Source: Clostridia bacterium (GTDB taxonomy: Bacteria; Bacillota; Clostridia; Oscillospirales; Acutalibacteraceae). Taken from it: DNA of 45,440 bases. Made by a program: the position numbers and the translations under genes. The stretch's first letter is position 1. Each line of letters opens with the position of its first letter. Of this stretch, positions 7,545 through 15,405 are shown piece after piece. The notes under the pieces were generated by a model. It saw only the letters and a program-made list of their open reading frames with translations. It had not been told where the DNA came from and did not search any database. Where the stretch lies: the NCBI GenBank assembly GCA_017517665.1, contig JAFWYP010000045.1, positions 1-45,440 of the forward strand. Direction: 5' to 3'.

Positions 7545-8957
7545 TTATGAAATTGTATCTTGTGTGAGCTTTTTGTCTTTTTCTTTGGTGCTTTCTGCAG
7601 AGCTGATGCCAAGAATCACTTCTGTATTTGATTTATGAATAAGCAACTCACGATGCTCGTCTTTGAGTGAGCGATACTCGGTATATGCTTTGTCTTTTTT
7701 ATCTGACAGTTCTGCATATTCTTTGTTAATTGATTTGATGTCGGGTAGTTTTTTTATACCAAGTTCATCAAACTTTTTCTTTGCTGCACGATGTAAAATG
7801 ATTTCAGATTCGTGTTCAGCAAGAAACTTTTTTGAATATCCCGAAGCCTTATATTGAGCAAAAATCTTACGAGTATTGTGATAATTTATTATATGTTCAC
7901 GAAGAACTTTCAATTCTTTTATTCTTTTTTCTGACGAGCGAATTTCTGTCATTAGTTCATTTATGCGAGAAGTCATATCGTCAGTTTTTTTAGCAAGTTC
8001 ATCGTAATCTGAAAAGCCGTTTTCCTGCAAATACAACACAGTCTTTGCCATTTGTTTCAGATTAAAGATCTTTGCCCAATTCTCGTAACCTTTGCCTTTT
8101 CCTTCGGCTATTTTCTGCTGAACATCAATAAGAAGATTTGTTTTTTGCTTTCCATTCTTCTTTTCTTTTTGTGATTTAGTCTTTCCATTTGTTCTTATTA
8201 TTGACTTGATTTCTTCCTCTGAGTATCCGGTGCCGAGAGAGCGTAATCTTATATTCTTCTTTTGCCTTGAGTGAGAGAATGAGATATGTTTACCAGATTT
8301 AATTGTGTAACCTTTTTCTATCATCTGTGAAATAAAATCGTCAAAATCTTTCGGCTTGTTTTCCAACACTTCATCAATATCTGCTCGGAGTAAATCACGA
8401 AGGGAGGAATACTTTTTGTATCCCTCCCAGTGATTATATGCTGTATTTCTTTTCTGTGGTTCTGTAACAACAGACAGTTGATGTTCAATGCAAATCAAAT
8501 CACTTAATCGTGCAATATGTTTTATTGAACGTATCTTATTCCGATACTTGCGTTTACAATCCAGCGACGTTGAGTTGAAATAAATATGATTGTGAATATG
8601 TGATTTATCAACGTGAGTTGCGACAACAAAAGCATAATTACCTTTAAGCAATCTTTCCGCAAGTTCATATCCGATTTTGTTGGCTTCTTCAGGTGTGATT
8701 TCTCCCGGTGCAAAAGACTGTCGGAGCTGATAAGCAATAACATTATTTTTTTGAGTTCGGCCCGTAAACTGTGCATACTGTTTTTTTGATAATGCAAATT
8801 GAGCAACAGCTGTTTCAGGCTCACAAGCGAACGAAGAAACAAATCTTCCTTCATCCGTTTTTAGAGGGTTCAATCCGTAATCAATTCGGTCTGAAAGGCT
8901 GCTTGAAATCTTATATCCTTTGGTTGCGTGAATAGGCATAATTCTTGTTACTGCCAT
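7545..8957 (-). CDS. MOBP-type relaxase / mobilization nuclease (Tn1549 type)
   Basis: The protein has 470 residues. It would nick oriT, bind the 5' end covalently and lead the strand into the recipient. The N-terminal nuclease domain shows an early Tyr segment (RIDYGLNP, near residue 25, a likely catalytic Tyr) and the histidine motif THVDKSHIHNHIYFN near residue 130, which binds the metal. The C-terminal half (from about residue 270) is Lys/Glu-rich and coiled-coil-like. It starts directly after the stop of the CD1845-like gene with GGAGAGG upstream, so the two are coupled. MobC, its usual neighbour, is 7 kb away. Length and motifs indicate an intact gene. Confidence 0.92.
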   Translation of the reverse strand: MAVTRIMPIHATKGYKISSSLSDRIDYGLNPLKTDEGRFVSSFACEPETAVAQFALSKKQYAQFTGRTQKNNVIAYQLRQSFAPGEITPEEANKIGYELAERLLKGNYAFVVATHVDKSHIHNHIYFNSTSLDCKRKYRNKIRSIKHIARLSDLICIEHQLSVVTEPQKRNTAYNHWEGYKKYSSLRDLLRADIDEVLENKPKDFDDFISQMIEKGYTIKSGKHISFSHSRQKKNIRLRSLGTGYSEEEIKSIIRTNGKTKSQKEKKNGKQKTNLLIDVQQKIAEGKGKGYENWAKIFNLKQMAKTVLYLQENGFSDYDELAKKTDDMTSRINELMTEIRSSEKRIKELKVLREHIINYHNTRKIFAQYKASGYSKKFLAEHESEIILHRAAKKKFDELGIKKLPDIKSINKEYAELSDKKDKAYTEYRSLKDEHRELLIHKSNTEVILGISSAESTKEKDKKLTQDTIS

Positions 8958-9254
8958 TTAATAAATCCTCTCCGTAAGCCATTCTTTGAGAATAATAAAT
9001 TTTGATAAAATCCAAGTGGCGAACATAGGAATTCCCCAAGGACTTAACAAATACGCAACAAGTAATACGAGTAAACCGTCTTTGATGGTTTCTGTAATCA
9101 AAAAGAAAATTGCAACAATCAAAAGGATAAAAGCGATTATGCAGAATACCCAAGATGCTATACTGATAACAAGAGAAAAGATTCCTATGAACACAGTGAG
9201 TAAAAGCCAAATGGGTGCAACCAAAATCATAAGAAAAAATTTAAGAATTTTCAT
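8958..9254 (-). CDS. CD1845-like small membrane protein
   Basis: I chose ATG 9254 (MKILKFF) because CGGAGG precedes it; upstream codons run through a terminator. The 98-residue protein is almost wholly hydrophobic, with about three membrane segments (FFLMILVAPIWLLLTVFIG; an Ile/Val-rich centre; GLLVLLVAYLLSPWG) and a charged end. It matches the small membrane protein normally found just before the relaxase in Tn1549-like elements. Its job in transfer is unknown. Its stop codon touches the relaxase start. Confidence 0.75.
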   Translation of the reverse strand: MKILKFFLMILVAPIWLLLTVFIGIFSLVISIASWVFCIIAFILLIVAIFFLITETIKDGLLVLLVAYLLSPWGIPMFATWILSKFIILKEWLTERIY

Positions 9255-9294
9255 AACATTAACCTCCGTTTCAAGATAATGATAGAATAAAAAA

Positions 9295-9322
9295 AGAGTT
9301 CTGACAAGGATGTCAAAACTCT
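9295..9322 (-). terminator. Rho-independent terminator after the 79-residue gene
   Basis: Arms 9295-9306 and 9311-9322 pair over 12 positions, with one G-U in the minus-strand RNA, and a T7 run follows on the minus strand. The right arm overlaps the last codons of the gene ending at 9313. Confidence 0.8.
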
Positions 9323-9552
9323 GTGTTCTTTTTTCGTTTTTCCGCTTCACAAAATATCTTTTTTATATTTTCATCAATTTGTTCCTGAGTAAGTCGAGGC
9401 AACTCCAGAATTTCGTAAAGCCAATCTACGCATTCGGTTATAAGACCGTCATCCATATCTGTATAAGGCTTTGCGCTTTCATAATATATGATAGCTTCAA
9501 GACGATCAACTAATTTAATTTCATCCGCAGTTAAATCATTTTTATTCCGCAT
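9313..9552 (-). CDS. Small acidic hypothetical protein
   Basis: From ATG 9552 (MRNKNDL; GGTGA lies before it) the protein has 79 residues. It is helical and acidic, with segments ADEIKLVDRLEAIIYYE, DWLYEILELPRLT and EQIDENIKKIF. I do not recognise a named family. It lies 50 bases after the SLOG protein gene and ends inside a terminator, so it is likely the last gene of that short transcript. Confidence 0.6.
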   Translation of the reverse strand: MRNKNDLTADEIKLVDRLEAIIYYESAKPYTDMDDGLITECVDWLYEILELPRLTQEQIDENIKKIFCEAEKRKKNTEF

Positions 9553-9602
9553 AAAATCACCATAGTTATTTTTATTAAGAATATAACAAAACTTAAAATA
9601 TT

Positions 9603-10082
9603 TCAACTGAAAACATCTGCTATGTTAATAATCCGCAAACCATTGTCTTTTGCATAGCTTACAGTATAAGCTGTGCCGCCTTGTTGCTCTGTCAAAAAAC
9701 AAATGCAAGCAGAACTGTTGTTTACAAGATGTCGGTTTCTTAGGTGCATACAGTCATTTGTATATTGCTTTGAAACATAAACAACTTTATCGGCAGAGTT
9801 TTTTATTTTTTCGTAAATTTGTTTATCTTCAAACTTCCAATTTCTCGTTTGTGATAAACAAGGCAAAACGAGTATTAGACGAATGAACGGGTATTTTTTT
9901 CGGAGCTTTATGACAGAGATTGCTGCTATTGTATCGAACCCCAATGCACCGCCTGAACCAAAATAGCAATAACCCTCTTTTATAAGAGTTTCTATTGCTT
10001 TTTCCGTTTCGATATAAATATCAGAAATGAAAGTCGAAGGTATTTTTCTGTGACCTGAAAAGCAACAAGTTTTTGATTTCAT
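9603..10082 (-). CDS. SLOG-domain protein (DUF1273/YpsA-like)
   Basis: The protein has 159 residues and is one complete SLOG domain. Evidence: the N-terminal CCFSGHRKIP segment, the glycine loop YCYFGSGGALGFDTIAA (nucleotide or ligand binding), LILVLPC, and a C-terminal GGTAYTVSYAKDNG. SLOG proteins bind nucleotide-derived ligands, and some work in defence signalling, but this stand-alone type has no proven role. The start follows GGGAGC. A perfect 9-base inverted repeat at 10096-10116 lies just upstream and may be an operator. Confidence 0.85.
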   Translation of the reverse strand: MKSKTCCFSGHRKIPSTFISDIYIETEKAIETLIKEGYCYFGSGGALGFDTIAAISVIKLRKKYPFIRLILVLPCLSQTRNWKFEDKQIYEKIKNSADKVVYVSKQYTNDCMHLRNRHLVNNSSACICFLTEQQGGTAYTVSYAKDNGLRIINIADVFS

Positions 10083-10095
10083 ATTTCTGCTCCCA

Positions 10096-10116
10096 AATAT
10101 CGCTATCAGCGATATT
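10096..10116. promoter_or_regulatory. Palindromic operator-like site upstream of the SLOG gene
   Basis: AATATCGCT and AGCGATATT are perfect arms around ATC. A further half-site ATATCGC lies at 10118-10124. The site is about 15 bases before the SLOG start, a position suited to repression. The binding protein is unknown; the sequence differs from the palindrome in front of the XRE gene. Confidence 0.45.
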
Positions 10117-10171
10117 ATATCGCCGACAGTTTGAGTATATCACATTTGAGTCAGAAAATAAAGATAGAAAA

Positions 10172-10200
10172 AGAGCCTGCAAGAAAAAATTGCAGACTCT
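10172..10200 (-). terminator. Rho-independent terminator of the XRE regulator gene
   Basis: Eleven-base arms (10172-10182, 10190-10200) with one G-U in the minus-strand RNA are followed by a T-rich tract on the minus strand. It begins 6 bases past the regulator's stop. Confidence 0.8.
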
Positions 10201-10205
10201 ATTTT

Positions 10206-10547
10206 TCACTTTGTACTTTTGCTTAAAAATGCTTCAAGAATAGCAAAGGCTTTTTCCTTTTCTTCTTTCGGTAATCCTTCAAGGAGATCAGATAAACGAG
10301 AAGATTTTACTTTATAACCGCTCTCAATAACATCGGCAAAAACATCATCTGCCGTACATCCCAATGTGTTAATAATTAAAACCAACTTATCAAGACGAGC
10401 AGAGCTTTTGCCTCTTTCAATATCAGAAATATAGTTTGTTGATAAGCCTATTTTTTCTGCGAATTGTTGTTGTGTAAAACCCTTGCTTTTTCTAATAATT
10501 TGAATACGTTTGCCGATAATCTGTTCAACAGTTTTGTTGTTCTTCAC
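10206..10547 (-). CDS. XRE-family transcriptional regulator
   Basis: I chose GTG 10547 (VKNNKTVEQ) because GGGGGTG lies 6 bases before it; an ATG at 10592 has no ribosome site and lies inside a palindrome. The 113-residue protein has an N-terminal Cro/C1 helix-turn-helix: IGKRIQIIRKSKGFTQQQFAEKIGLS, then TNYISDIERGKSSARLDKL. The C-terminal half is helical (GLPKEEKEKAFAILEAFL). The palindrome at 10582-10600 overlaps the -10 box of its own promoter, so self-repression is likely. It may control the ICE cargo or transfer genes, as such regulators often do. Confidence 0.85.
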   Translation of the reverse strand: MKNNKTVEQIIGKRIQIIRKSKGFTQQQFAEKIGLSTNYISDIERGKSSARLDKLVLIINTLGCTADDVFADVIESGYKVKSSRLSDLLEGLPKEEKEKAFAILEAFLSKSTK

Positions 10548-10581
10548 AGAAACACCCCCATTCATTCGATTATCGTAACCA

Positions 10582-10604
10582 CTAATGCTCATAGCATTAG
10601 TATA
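10582..10604 (-). promoter_or_regulatory. Promoter -10 box overlapped by a perfect palindrome (probable XRE operator)
   Basis: CTAATGCT and AGCATTAG (10582-10600) are perfect 8-base arms around a 3-base centre. On the minus strand the box TATACT (10599-10604) overlaps its edge by two bases. The -35 region is weak. A bound repressor would block this promoter of the XRE gene. Confidence 0.55.
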
Positions 10605-10709
10605 AATGGATGCTTCTATAAATTACACAAACCAACACCGACAAACTAACGATACTATACTGAATTATTCGATTTTTTTATAAATGTTATTGAACTGTTA
10701 TAATGTTTC

Positions 10710-10745
10710 AAGACCTCCAACCTCGATAAAATGGCTGAAGGTCTT
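10710..10745 (-). terminator. Terminator-like hairpin after the lipoprotein gene
   Basis: Thirteen-base arms (10710-10722, 10733-10745) carry two mismatches, both G-U in minus-strand RNA. The minus-strand T-tract after it is poor, so termination may be partial. It lies 13 bases past the stop at 10758. Confidence 0.55.
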
Positions 10746-10757
10746 TTTGTGTGGTTA

Positions 10758-11237
10758 TTATTTGTTTGTGACCGTAATACCGATAACCGCAACAGTATCG
10801 CTTTGAGAAATTGTAATGATGATGTTGTCTTTTGTGACTCCTTTAAAATTTAAAATAGGATAGTCATTTTTATCATACACATCATATAACTGTTTTGTTA
10901 TTCCATTTTCTTCAAGAGTAGATATATAATTCTGAGTTTCAACTAAATTTATATTCTTAACCTTGAAAGAATAGTGAGAATTCTTTTTGTTACTATCAAA
11001 AGAAACATAAATAGTTTCTTTTGATGTGGGTTTGGGAATATTTTTATACAAATACTCACTTTCGCAAAGTTCACCCTGTTGAAGCGAAAAAGAATAATCT
11101 TCTACATTGCTTTCGGTTGTTATGTTTCTTACAGTTAGATTACTTGTTGAACAAGATGCAGTACAGATTACAACAGCAAAAACTAAAAAGAAAATTTTAG
11201 AAAAGCTAACCGTATATTTAAGGAATTGTAATTTCAT
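10758..11237 (-). CDS. Putative lipoprotein of unknown function, end of the sigma/protease cassette
   Basis: I chose ATG 11237 (MKLQFLKY), because it gives a lipoprotein signal (FFLVFAVVICTASC) with the acylated Cys at residue 25. This start overlaps the end of the preceding gene by 20 bases. The mature part, of a 159-residue precursor, has Ser/Thr-rich N-terminal sequence and a beta-rich body ending in IIITISQSDTVAVIGITVTNK. I know no family for it. Its place after four secreted-protein genes suggests that it works at the outer membrane face, for instance as an immunity or chaperone partner of the secreted protease. Confidence 0.6.
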   Translation of the reverse strand: MKLQFLKYTVSFSKIFFLVFAVVICTASCSTSNLTVRNITTESNVEDYSFSLQQGELCESEYLYKNIPKPTSKETIYVSFDSNKKNSHYSFKVKNINLVETQNYISTLEENGITKQLYDVYDKNDYPILNFKGVTKDNIIITISQSDTVAVIGITVTNK

Positions 11238-11823
11238 ATGCACTTGCAAATTCTCCATAACCTGATTCAATATTTGCTCCTGTAGCCCATCCTGCAACGG
11301 ATACCTTACCTTCAGTTCCGCTTGCAGCTTTGTTTCCCATTTCGACATCGGTGGAAATGGTTTTAGCTTGGTTTGCCAATTTAGCAAACGCTTTAGTAGT
11401 TGTTTTTTGAGCTAAAGTAACTGATACAGCGCCTTCCATTGCTGTGAATTTGGGATTTGCGAAATAGTACCAAGGAACATATAATTCAACATGTACTGAA
11501 ACGCCATCGTCCTCGTCATATGTTGCATATGAACGACACCACACTCTTGCTGAGAATAAACCTCTTGCATTGCCGATAGAATTGGACAACTCCGACATTG
11601 GTGCATCAATTCCGCAAAGAATTATAGCACCATCTTCCGTAGCCGCTTCAAGTTCCTCTGCTGAGAAATAATCTCCATTATTAATTTCTTCAGCAGAAAG
11701 GTAATACTCACTATCGGGTGTAATAACATCCTCAGTTTCTGTTGTTGAAGCAAAAGAAGTCATAGATAATGACGAGAACATGCATAACATTATAAGGATA
11801 CACGAAGTTATTTTTTTAAACAT
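11218..11823 (-). CDS. Secreted protein of unknown function
   Basis: The protein has 201 residues with a clear signal peptide (KKITSCILIMLCMFSSLSMTSFAS, cleavage near residue 26). After an acidic stretch (about residues 28-70), which may be a propeptide, comes a region ARVWCRSYATY...VELYVPWYYF, then an Ala/Thr/Lys segment (TLAQKTTTKAFAKLANQAKT), and a Gly/Ala-rich end. I do not recognise it. The ribosome site is AGAGAGG, and a promoter-like pair lies upstream (11866-11894), so it may be expressed more strongly than its operon. It could be the protease's substrate, inhibitor or a secreted effector. Confidence 0.6.
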   Translation of the reverse strand: MFKKITSCILIMLCMFSSLSMTSFASTTETEDVITPDSEYYLSAEEINNGDYFSAEELEAATEDGAIILCGIDAPMSELSNSIGNARGLFSARVWCRSYATYDEDDGVSVHVELYVPWYYFANPKFTAMEGAVSVTLAQKTTTKAFAKLANQAKTISTDVEMGNKAASGTEGKVSVAGWATGANIESGYGEFASAYEITIP

Positions 11824-11865
11824 TTTAAAAACCTCTCTAGTAATATTTTAATAATTGATACCTAA

Positions 11866-11894
11866 AGTATAAAACAAATTTGCCCTAATTCTAA
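11866..11894 (-). promoter_or_regulatory. Possible internal promoter before the 201-residue secreted protein
   Basis: On the minus strand, TTAGAA (11889-11894) and TATACT (11866-11871) are 17 bases apart. The -10 is good and the -35 weak. Confidence 0.3.
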
Positions 11895-11907
11895 ATCAAA
11901 TCACAAT

Positions 11908-12072
11908 TTAATCAAGACAGGCGAATACCGCAAAGTTAAACATTAATACAAAAAAAACAGATGAAATTACCTTTGCTACTATTTTGGATGGTTTGTTATT
12001 TACAATGCAATCAATAGTCCAAAGCAGTGAAACTATAAAAAGCACAGAAAAAGGAATAAATAAAAATAGCAT
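11908..12072 (-). CDS. 54-residue two-helix membrane peptide, coupled to the upstream secreted-protein gene
   Basis: The start ATG (12070-12072) immediately follows the stop of the 271-residue gene, and AAGGAG lies 10 bases before it, within that gene's last codons. The peptide begins MLFLFIPFSVLFIVSLLW, has a short polar loop with NNKPSK, and then a second hydrophobic segment (VISSVFFVLMFNFAVFACL). The codon pattern, spacing and topology argue that it is real. It could be an immunity, holin-like or export-helper peptide for the secreted proteins around it; none of these is proven. Confidence 0.5.
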   Translation of the reverse strand: MLFLFIPFSVLFIVSLLWTIDCIVNNKPSKIVAKVISSVFFVLMFNFAVFACLD

Positions 12073-12888
12073 TTAATAATCATCTCCTTGGTAAGTACCA
12101 CACTGTAGCGGATACCTAGTAAATATATCCTCAAATGTAAGTGAAACTCCTCCTATATAGCTTACCCCAACGCTAATAGGAAGTGGTAAAAATTTATGGA
12201 AATACAATAATGTAATCGTATTTTCGTCGCTACTGTTTACAATACTGTATGAAACCAAAACAGAAATACTATCGACACTACTTGGTAAATCAAACTCAAA
12301 AACGCATGCGGTTTCTTCACCTTTGTAATTATCATCATTTTCGTCGAAATTTTCATACTCTACAGTTCCGTTTTTTTCATAATAAAGACACAGTTCTGGT
12401 GACTCTTCGTCTATGCTTCCGGCACCAAGATAAACAGAAATAATATCATCATCTCTTACTGTCGGTAAATCAAGCCATTCAGCACTTCCCAAAATTGTGT
12501 ATTCATTTCCGGTTTTTCCCCAAAGTATTCCTAAATGAATAACATCTCCATGATCCTTTCCTGCACTACCATTAGCTCTTGCCGAATTATTAAAAGCAGC
12601 ATTTTCCGAAACATCTGAACATCCAAATTCATCAGCATTTATAAGTTTATTGAGCAACTCATTGCTTATCATATTTACATTAACATTAGCTCCTATTGTT
12701 TCAAAGACATCATTCAGATATTCAATTTTTTCTTCCTGTAAGGCAAAATTGTAATTTTCTTTCATATTGACAATTTCTTCTTCGGAAAGGACAGTTATAT
12801 CATCTTTGGGTGTTGATGTGGCATTGGAATTAAAGTAACAGTTAAAGAACAACGAAACACATATTAATAACGAGATTAATTTTTTCAT
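12073..12888 (-). CDS. Secreted protein of unknown function
   Basis: The protein has 271 residues with a signal peptide (KKLISLLICVSLFFNCYFN, cleavage near residue 23). An acidic helical N-terminal part (about residues 30-90) may be a propeptide. The rest is beta-rich and acidic, with HGDVIHLGILWGK, GSAEWLDLPTVRDDDIISVYLG and a C-terminal CGTYQGDDY. No family is known to me. It lies between the secreted protease gene and a coupled 54-residue membrane peptide, an arrangement like that of an exported effector and its accessory protein. Confidence 0.6.
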   Translation of the reverse strand: MKKLISLLICVSLFFNCYFNSNATSTPKDDITVLSEEEIVNMKENYNFALQEEKIEYLNDVFETIGANVNVNMISNELLNKLINADEFGCSDVSENAAFNNSARANGSAGKDHGDVIHLGILWGKTGNEYTILGSAEWLDLPTVRDDDIISVYLGAGSIDEESPELCLYYEKNGTVEYENFDENDDNYKGEETACVFEFDLPSSVDSISVLVSYSIVNSSDENTITLLYFHKFLPLPISVGVSYIGGVSLTFEDIFTRYPLQCGTYQGDDY

Positions 12889-12955
12889 GTTGTTTTACTC
12901 CCATTTTAAAAAGTTTTGTTGAATTAGCGGTAATATTGTTCTCTGTTTCAAAAAA

Positions 12956-14095
12956 TCAAACATAATAATAAAGTCTTGTTGTATATACCCAATAGAAAGT
13001 GAAACTACCGATTCTATACTGACAACCATTCACAGAATCATAAGTCATAAGTTTGATTGTTTCCAGCATCGGACACATATATCTTACCTCAAAGGTTGAA
13101 CCGACAATTCTGTATCCGCAAAGAGCCGTACAGTGTTCTTCAATCATATGATGATCTGGAAGTGCAAACATACAAGCAGGGTCATTGTTTTGAATAACCG
13201 CTTTAACTTCATTTTGAGTTAAAGGAGCATAAATTGTAGTCGGTGCATAAATACTTGGAAGATAAGCTTCGAGTATGTCGATAACATCTTCCGGCTGACC
13301 CATTGTATAGGAATGACCTATTGTATTGCAAGCTGCTGTTGCATAAAGTTCGGGGTACTGAGAAGGCATTTCATACATAATCATTGATGCTGCAACCGCC
13401 GCCCAACATATGCTGTAGTTACCTTGAAATACAATAGGATAATCCAAGAAATTATATTCTCTTGTTGCAGGAAGAGTAGCAGAAGGAAGCGTATACTGTT
13501 CTGAATACATTTCATTGGCTGTTATTGTGTTGTTGGAACGACAAGCATCCGAATAAGTACGCTTGTTTTTTGAGGCAAATGCAACCGATTCACTCGGAGC
13601 ATCAAAGACAATCCTGCTTATTGATGATGAATCTACGGCAATAATATCCATATTTTCTGAAACAAGTGCAACGTTACCGTTTGAAGATTTCATAATCAAG
13701 TCAAGCTGTTCAGCAAAATCTATACCTGCTGTGCAATTAAAGCGACCATTTTCTTTGATGATTGTAAAAATGGCAATAATATCACCGCTTGAAATCAAAG
13801 GTATATACACAACATCTGATACTGATTCATATTCATTTTCTTCGTTCAATTCTGCAATCGAAAATGTTTTTCCAAGATATGCGTCAGATACTTCAGCTTG
13901 TGTAAGACCAATATCTTCAGGGAATGATTTTACAGAAAGCATCAAATCTCCCAAAGAGCCATCCATAAGATTTTCAATGTCCTGTACTGTAATTGTATTA
14001 GCATAGCCTACCGCATTCGCAGTGTAAGCCGGTATTGACATAATAACAGCTATGGCAAGAATAATCGAAAACAATTTACGAACGATATTTTTCAT
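12956..14095 (-). CDS. Secreted papain-like cysteine protease (staphopain/C39-like)
   Basis: I chose ATG 14095 (MKNIVRKL) because AAAGGG lies 8 bases before it. The 379-residue protein has a signal peptide (residues 4-28), a probable propeptide (about 30-180) and a C-terminal papain-fold domain. Active-site residues are visible: oxyanion Gln224 and Cys230 in FQGNYSICWAAVAASM, and His321 in EEHCTALCGYRI. This spacing matches staphopain-type and other bacterial papain-like peptidases. It is 47 bases after the anti-sigma gene and probably part of the sigma-controlled operon. The substrate is unknown; the secreted neighbours are candidates. Confidence 0.78.
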   Translation of the reverse strand: MKNIVRKLFSIILAIAVIMSIPAYTANAVGYANTITVQDIENLMDGSLGDLMLSVKSFPEDIGLTQAEVSDAYLGKTFSIAELNEENEYESVSDVVYIPLISSGDIIAIFTIIKENGRFNCTAGIDFAEQLDLIMKSSNGNVALVSENMDIIAVDSSSISRIVFDAPSESVAFASKNKRTYSDACRSNNTITANEMYSEQYTLPSATLPATREYNFLDYPIVFQGNYSICWAAVAASMIMYEMPSQYPELYATAACNTIGHSYTMGQPEDVIDILEAYLPSIYAPTTIYAPLTQNEVKAVIQNNDPACMFALPDHHMIEEHCTALCGYRIVGSTFEVRYMCPMLETIKLMTYDSVNGCQYRIGSFTFYWVYTTRLYYYV

Positions 14096-14142
14096 ATCTA
14101 TATCCCTTTCTATAGTCAAGCATCACACTATACAAGGTGTTG

Positions 14143-15405
14143 TCATAAAATTTGTTCAACGATATAATATATTAAGTTTTTAGTGTTTTCGGTTTTATCT
14201 GCATAAACCGTACTGTGCCCATCAGGACTGTAAATATAAAAATACTTGTCCATAAATACAATTTCAACAGAAGAACCGTCAGAATGATTTAACTTTACAC
14301 TATAATTACCCCCAAATCCTTTTTGATAATCAACAGCTTCGGTATAACTGATGCTTGAAATATATGTCAAAACTTTTTCTTTTTGTTCTTCGCTTGCCGT
14401 TATCGGCTTTTGACCAAGAAGTAAACGTGTTCCGCTGTTAATTTCAATTGAAGATATTTCTTTGTTTAATACATCCTCTAATTTTAAATCAATTATTTCT
14501 GAACTGTTCGTAATAGTGACAACATTTGAATTGTTGGTCATTGGTTCTTTTAGATTATCGGTTGTTTTGGTTGTACTGGTAGTATCGTTGTTTGACGTTT
14601 CAACATTTGCATCTAAATCTAATTTCGTCACATCAACAACAACATAGTTATTTTCGTCATTCAGAATTTTCCAAGAATAAACATTGTACTCTGTTTTGAA
14701 TTTGTTGTAATAATCAACATTTTTATCAAGCGGTAAAGTGACAGGGGATAAAAGTTGATATACTTTGTTATCGGGTGTTATGGCTATTTCTTTATTAAGT
14801 CCGACACAGAAAAATGCCAGTTCGCTGTCGGGGTTCTCTTTAAGGGCATTTGTCAATCTGTCCCATGTATCGCCGTGTGCTGAAGTTGTATACTTTATTT
14901 CACCGTCTACTTTGAACAATGAAACAGAACCGACAATTTTATCATCTATCATAATCGGAAGAGTAAGATTATCGAGTATTATCTTGTTTGTTTCGCCCAA
15001 ATAGACTGGACTGTAACCCTTTGTTGCGATTTTTATGGGTTTATCAAATATCTGATATTCTAAAGCTGTATTACCGGCAATTATATCTTTGTTTTCTTCG
15101 ATAAACACTCTTATTTCTTCATCGGTATAAGCTGAATTTTCAAAAACAATTTCACCGTCACTTATAGAATTAGAACTGTTATTTCCTCCAAACTGTATGC
15201 TTGGATTTGTGGTGGATTCGATAATGGGTCGGCTTGTTCCTTTTACACCGAGGATAACAGCGGTTAATACTATTGCAAACGCAGCAGCAACCGCCATATA
15301 TTTATAAATTGACAATGATTTTTTACTGCTGTTATTTGAATGAGCATTTGAAATCAAATCATCATCAATCAAGTTGATTGCTTCATTTAAAATGTTGTTA
15401 ATCAT
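14143..15405 (-). CDS. Membrane anti-sigma factor-like protein
   Basis: The protein has 420 residues: a cytoplasmic N-terminus of about 33 residues, one membrane segment (YMAVAAAFAIVLTAVILGV), and a 360-residue outer part. The outer part has an alpha/beta domain (about 90-265), a Thr/Asn/Ser-rich linker and a second beta-rich domain to the end (IEINSGTRLLLGQKP... to YYIVEQIL). It overlaps the ECF sigma gene by 4 bases, which is the usual coupling of a sigma/anti-sigma pair. It probably holds the sigma factor until an outside signal, perhaps proteolysis, releases it. The assignment rests on topology and position, not on a recognised domain. Confidence 0.7.
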   Translation of the reverse strand: MINNILNEAINLIDDDLISNAHSNNSSKKSLSIYKYMAVAAAFAIVLTAVILGVKGTSRPIIESTTNPSIQFGGNNSSNSISDGEIVFENSAYTDEEIRVFIEENKDIIAGNTALEYQIFDKPIKIATKGYSPVYLGETNKIILDNLTLPIMIDDKIVGSVSLFKVDGEIKYTTSAHGDTWDRLTNALKENPDSELAFFCVGLNKEIAITPDNKVYQLLSPVTLPLDKNVDYYNKFKTEYNVYSWKILNDENNYVVVDVTKLDLDANVETSNNDTTSTTKTTDNLKEPMTNNSNVVTITNSSEIIDLKLEDVLNKEISSIEINSGTRLLLGQKPITASEEQKEKVLTYISSISYTEAVDYQKGFGGNYSVKLNHSDGSSVEIVFMDKYFYIYSPDGHSTVYADKTENTKNLIYYIVEQIL

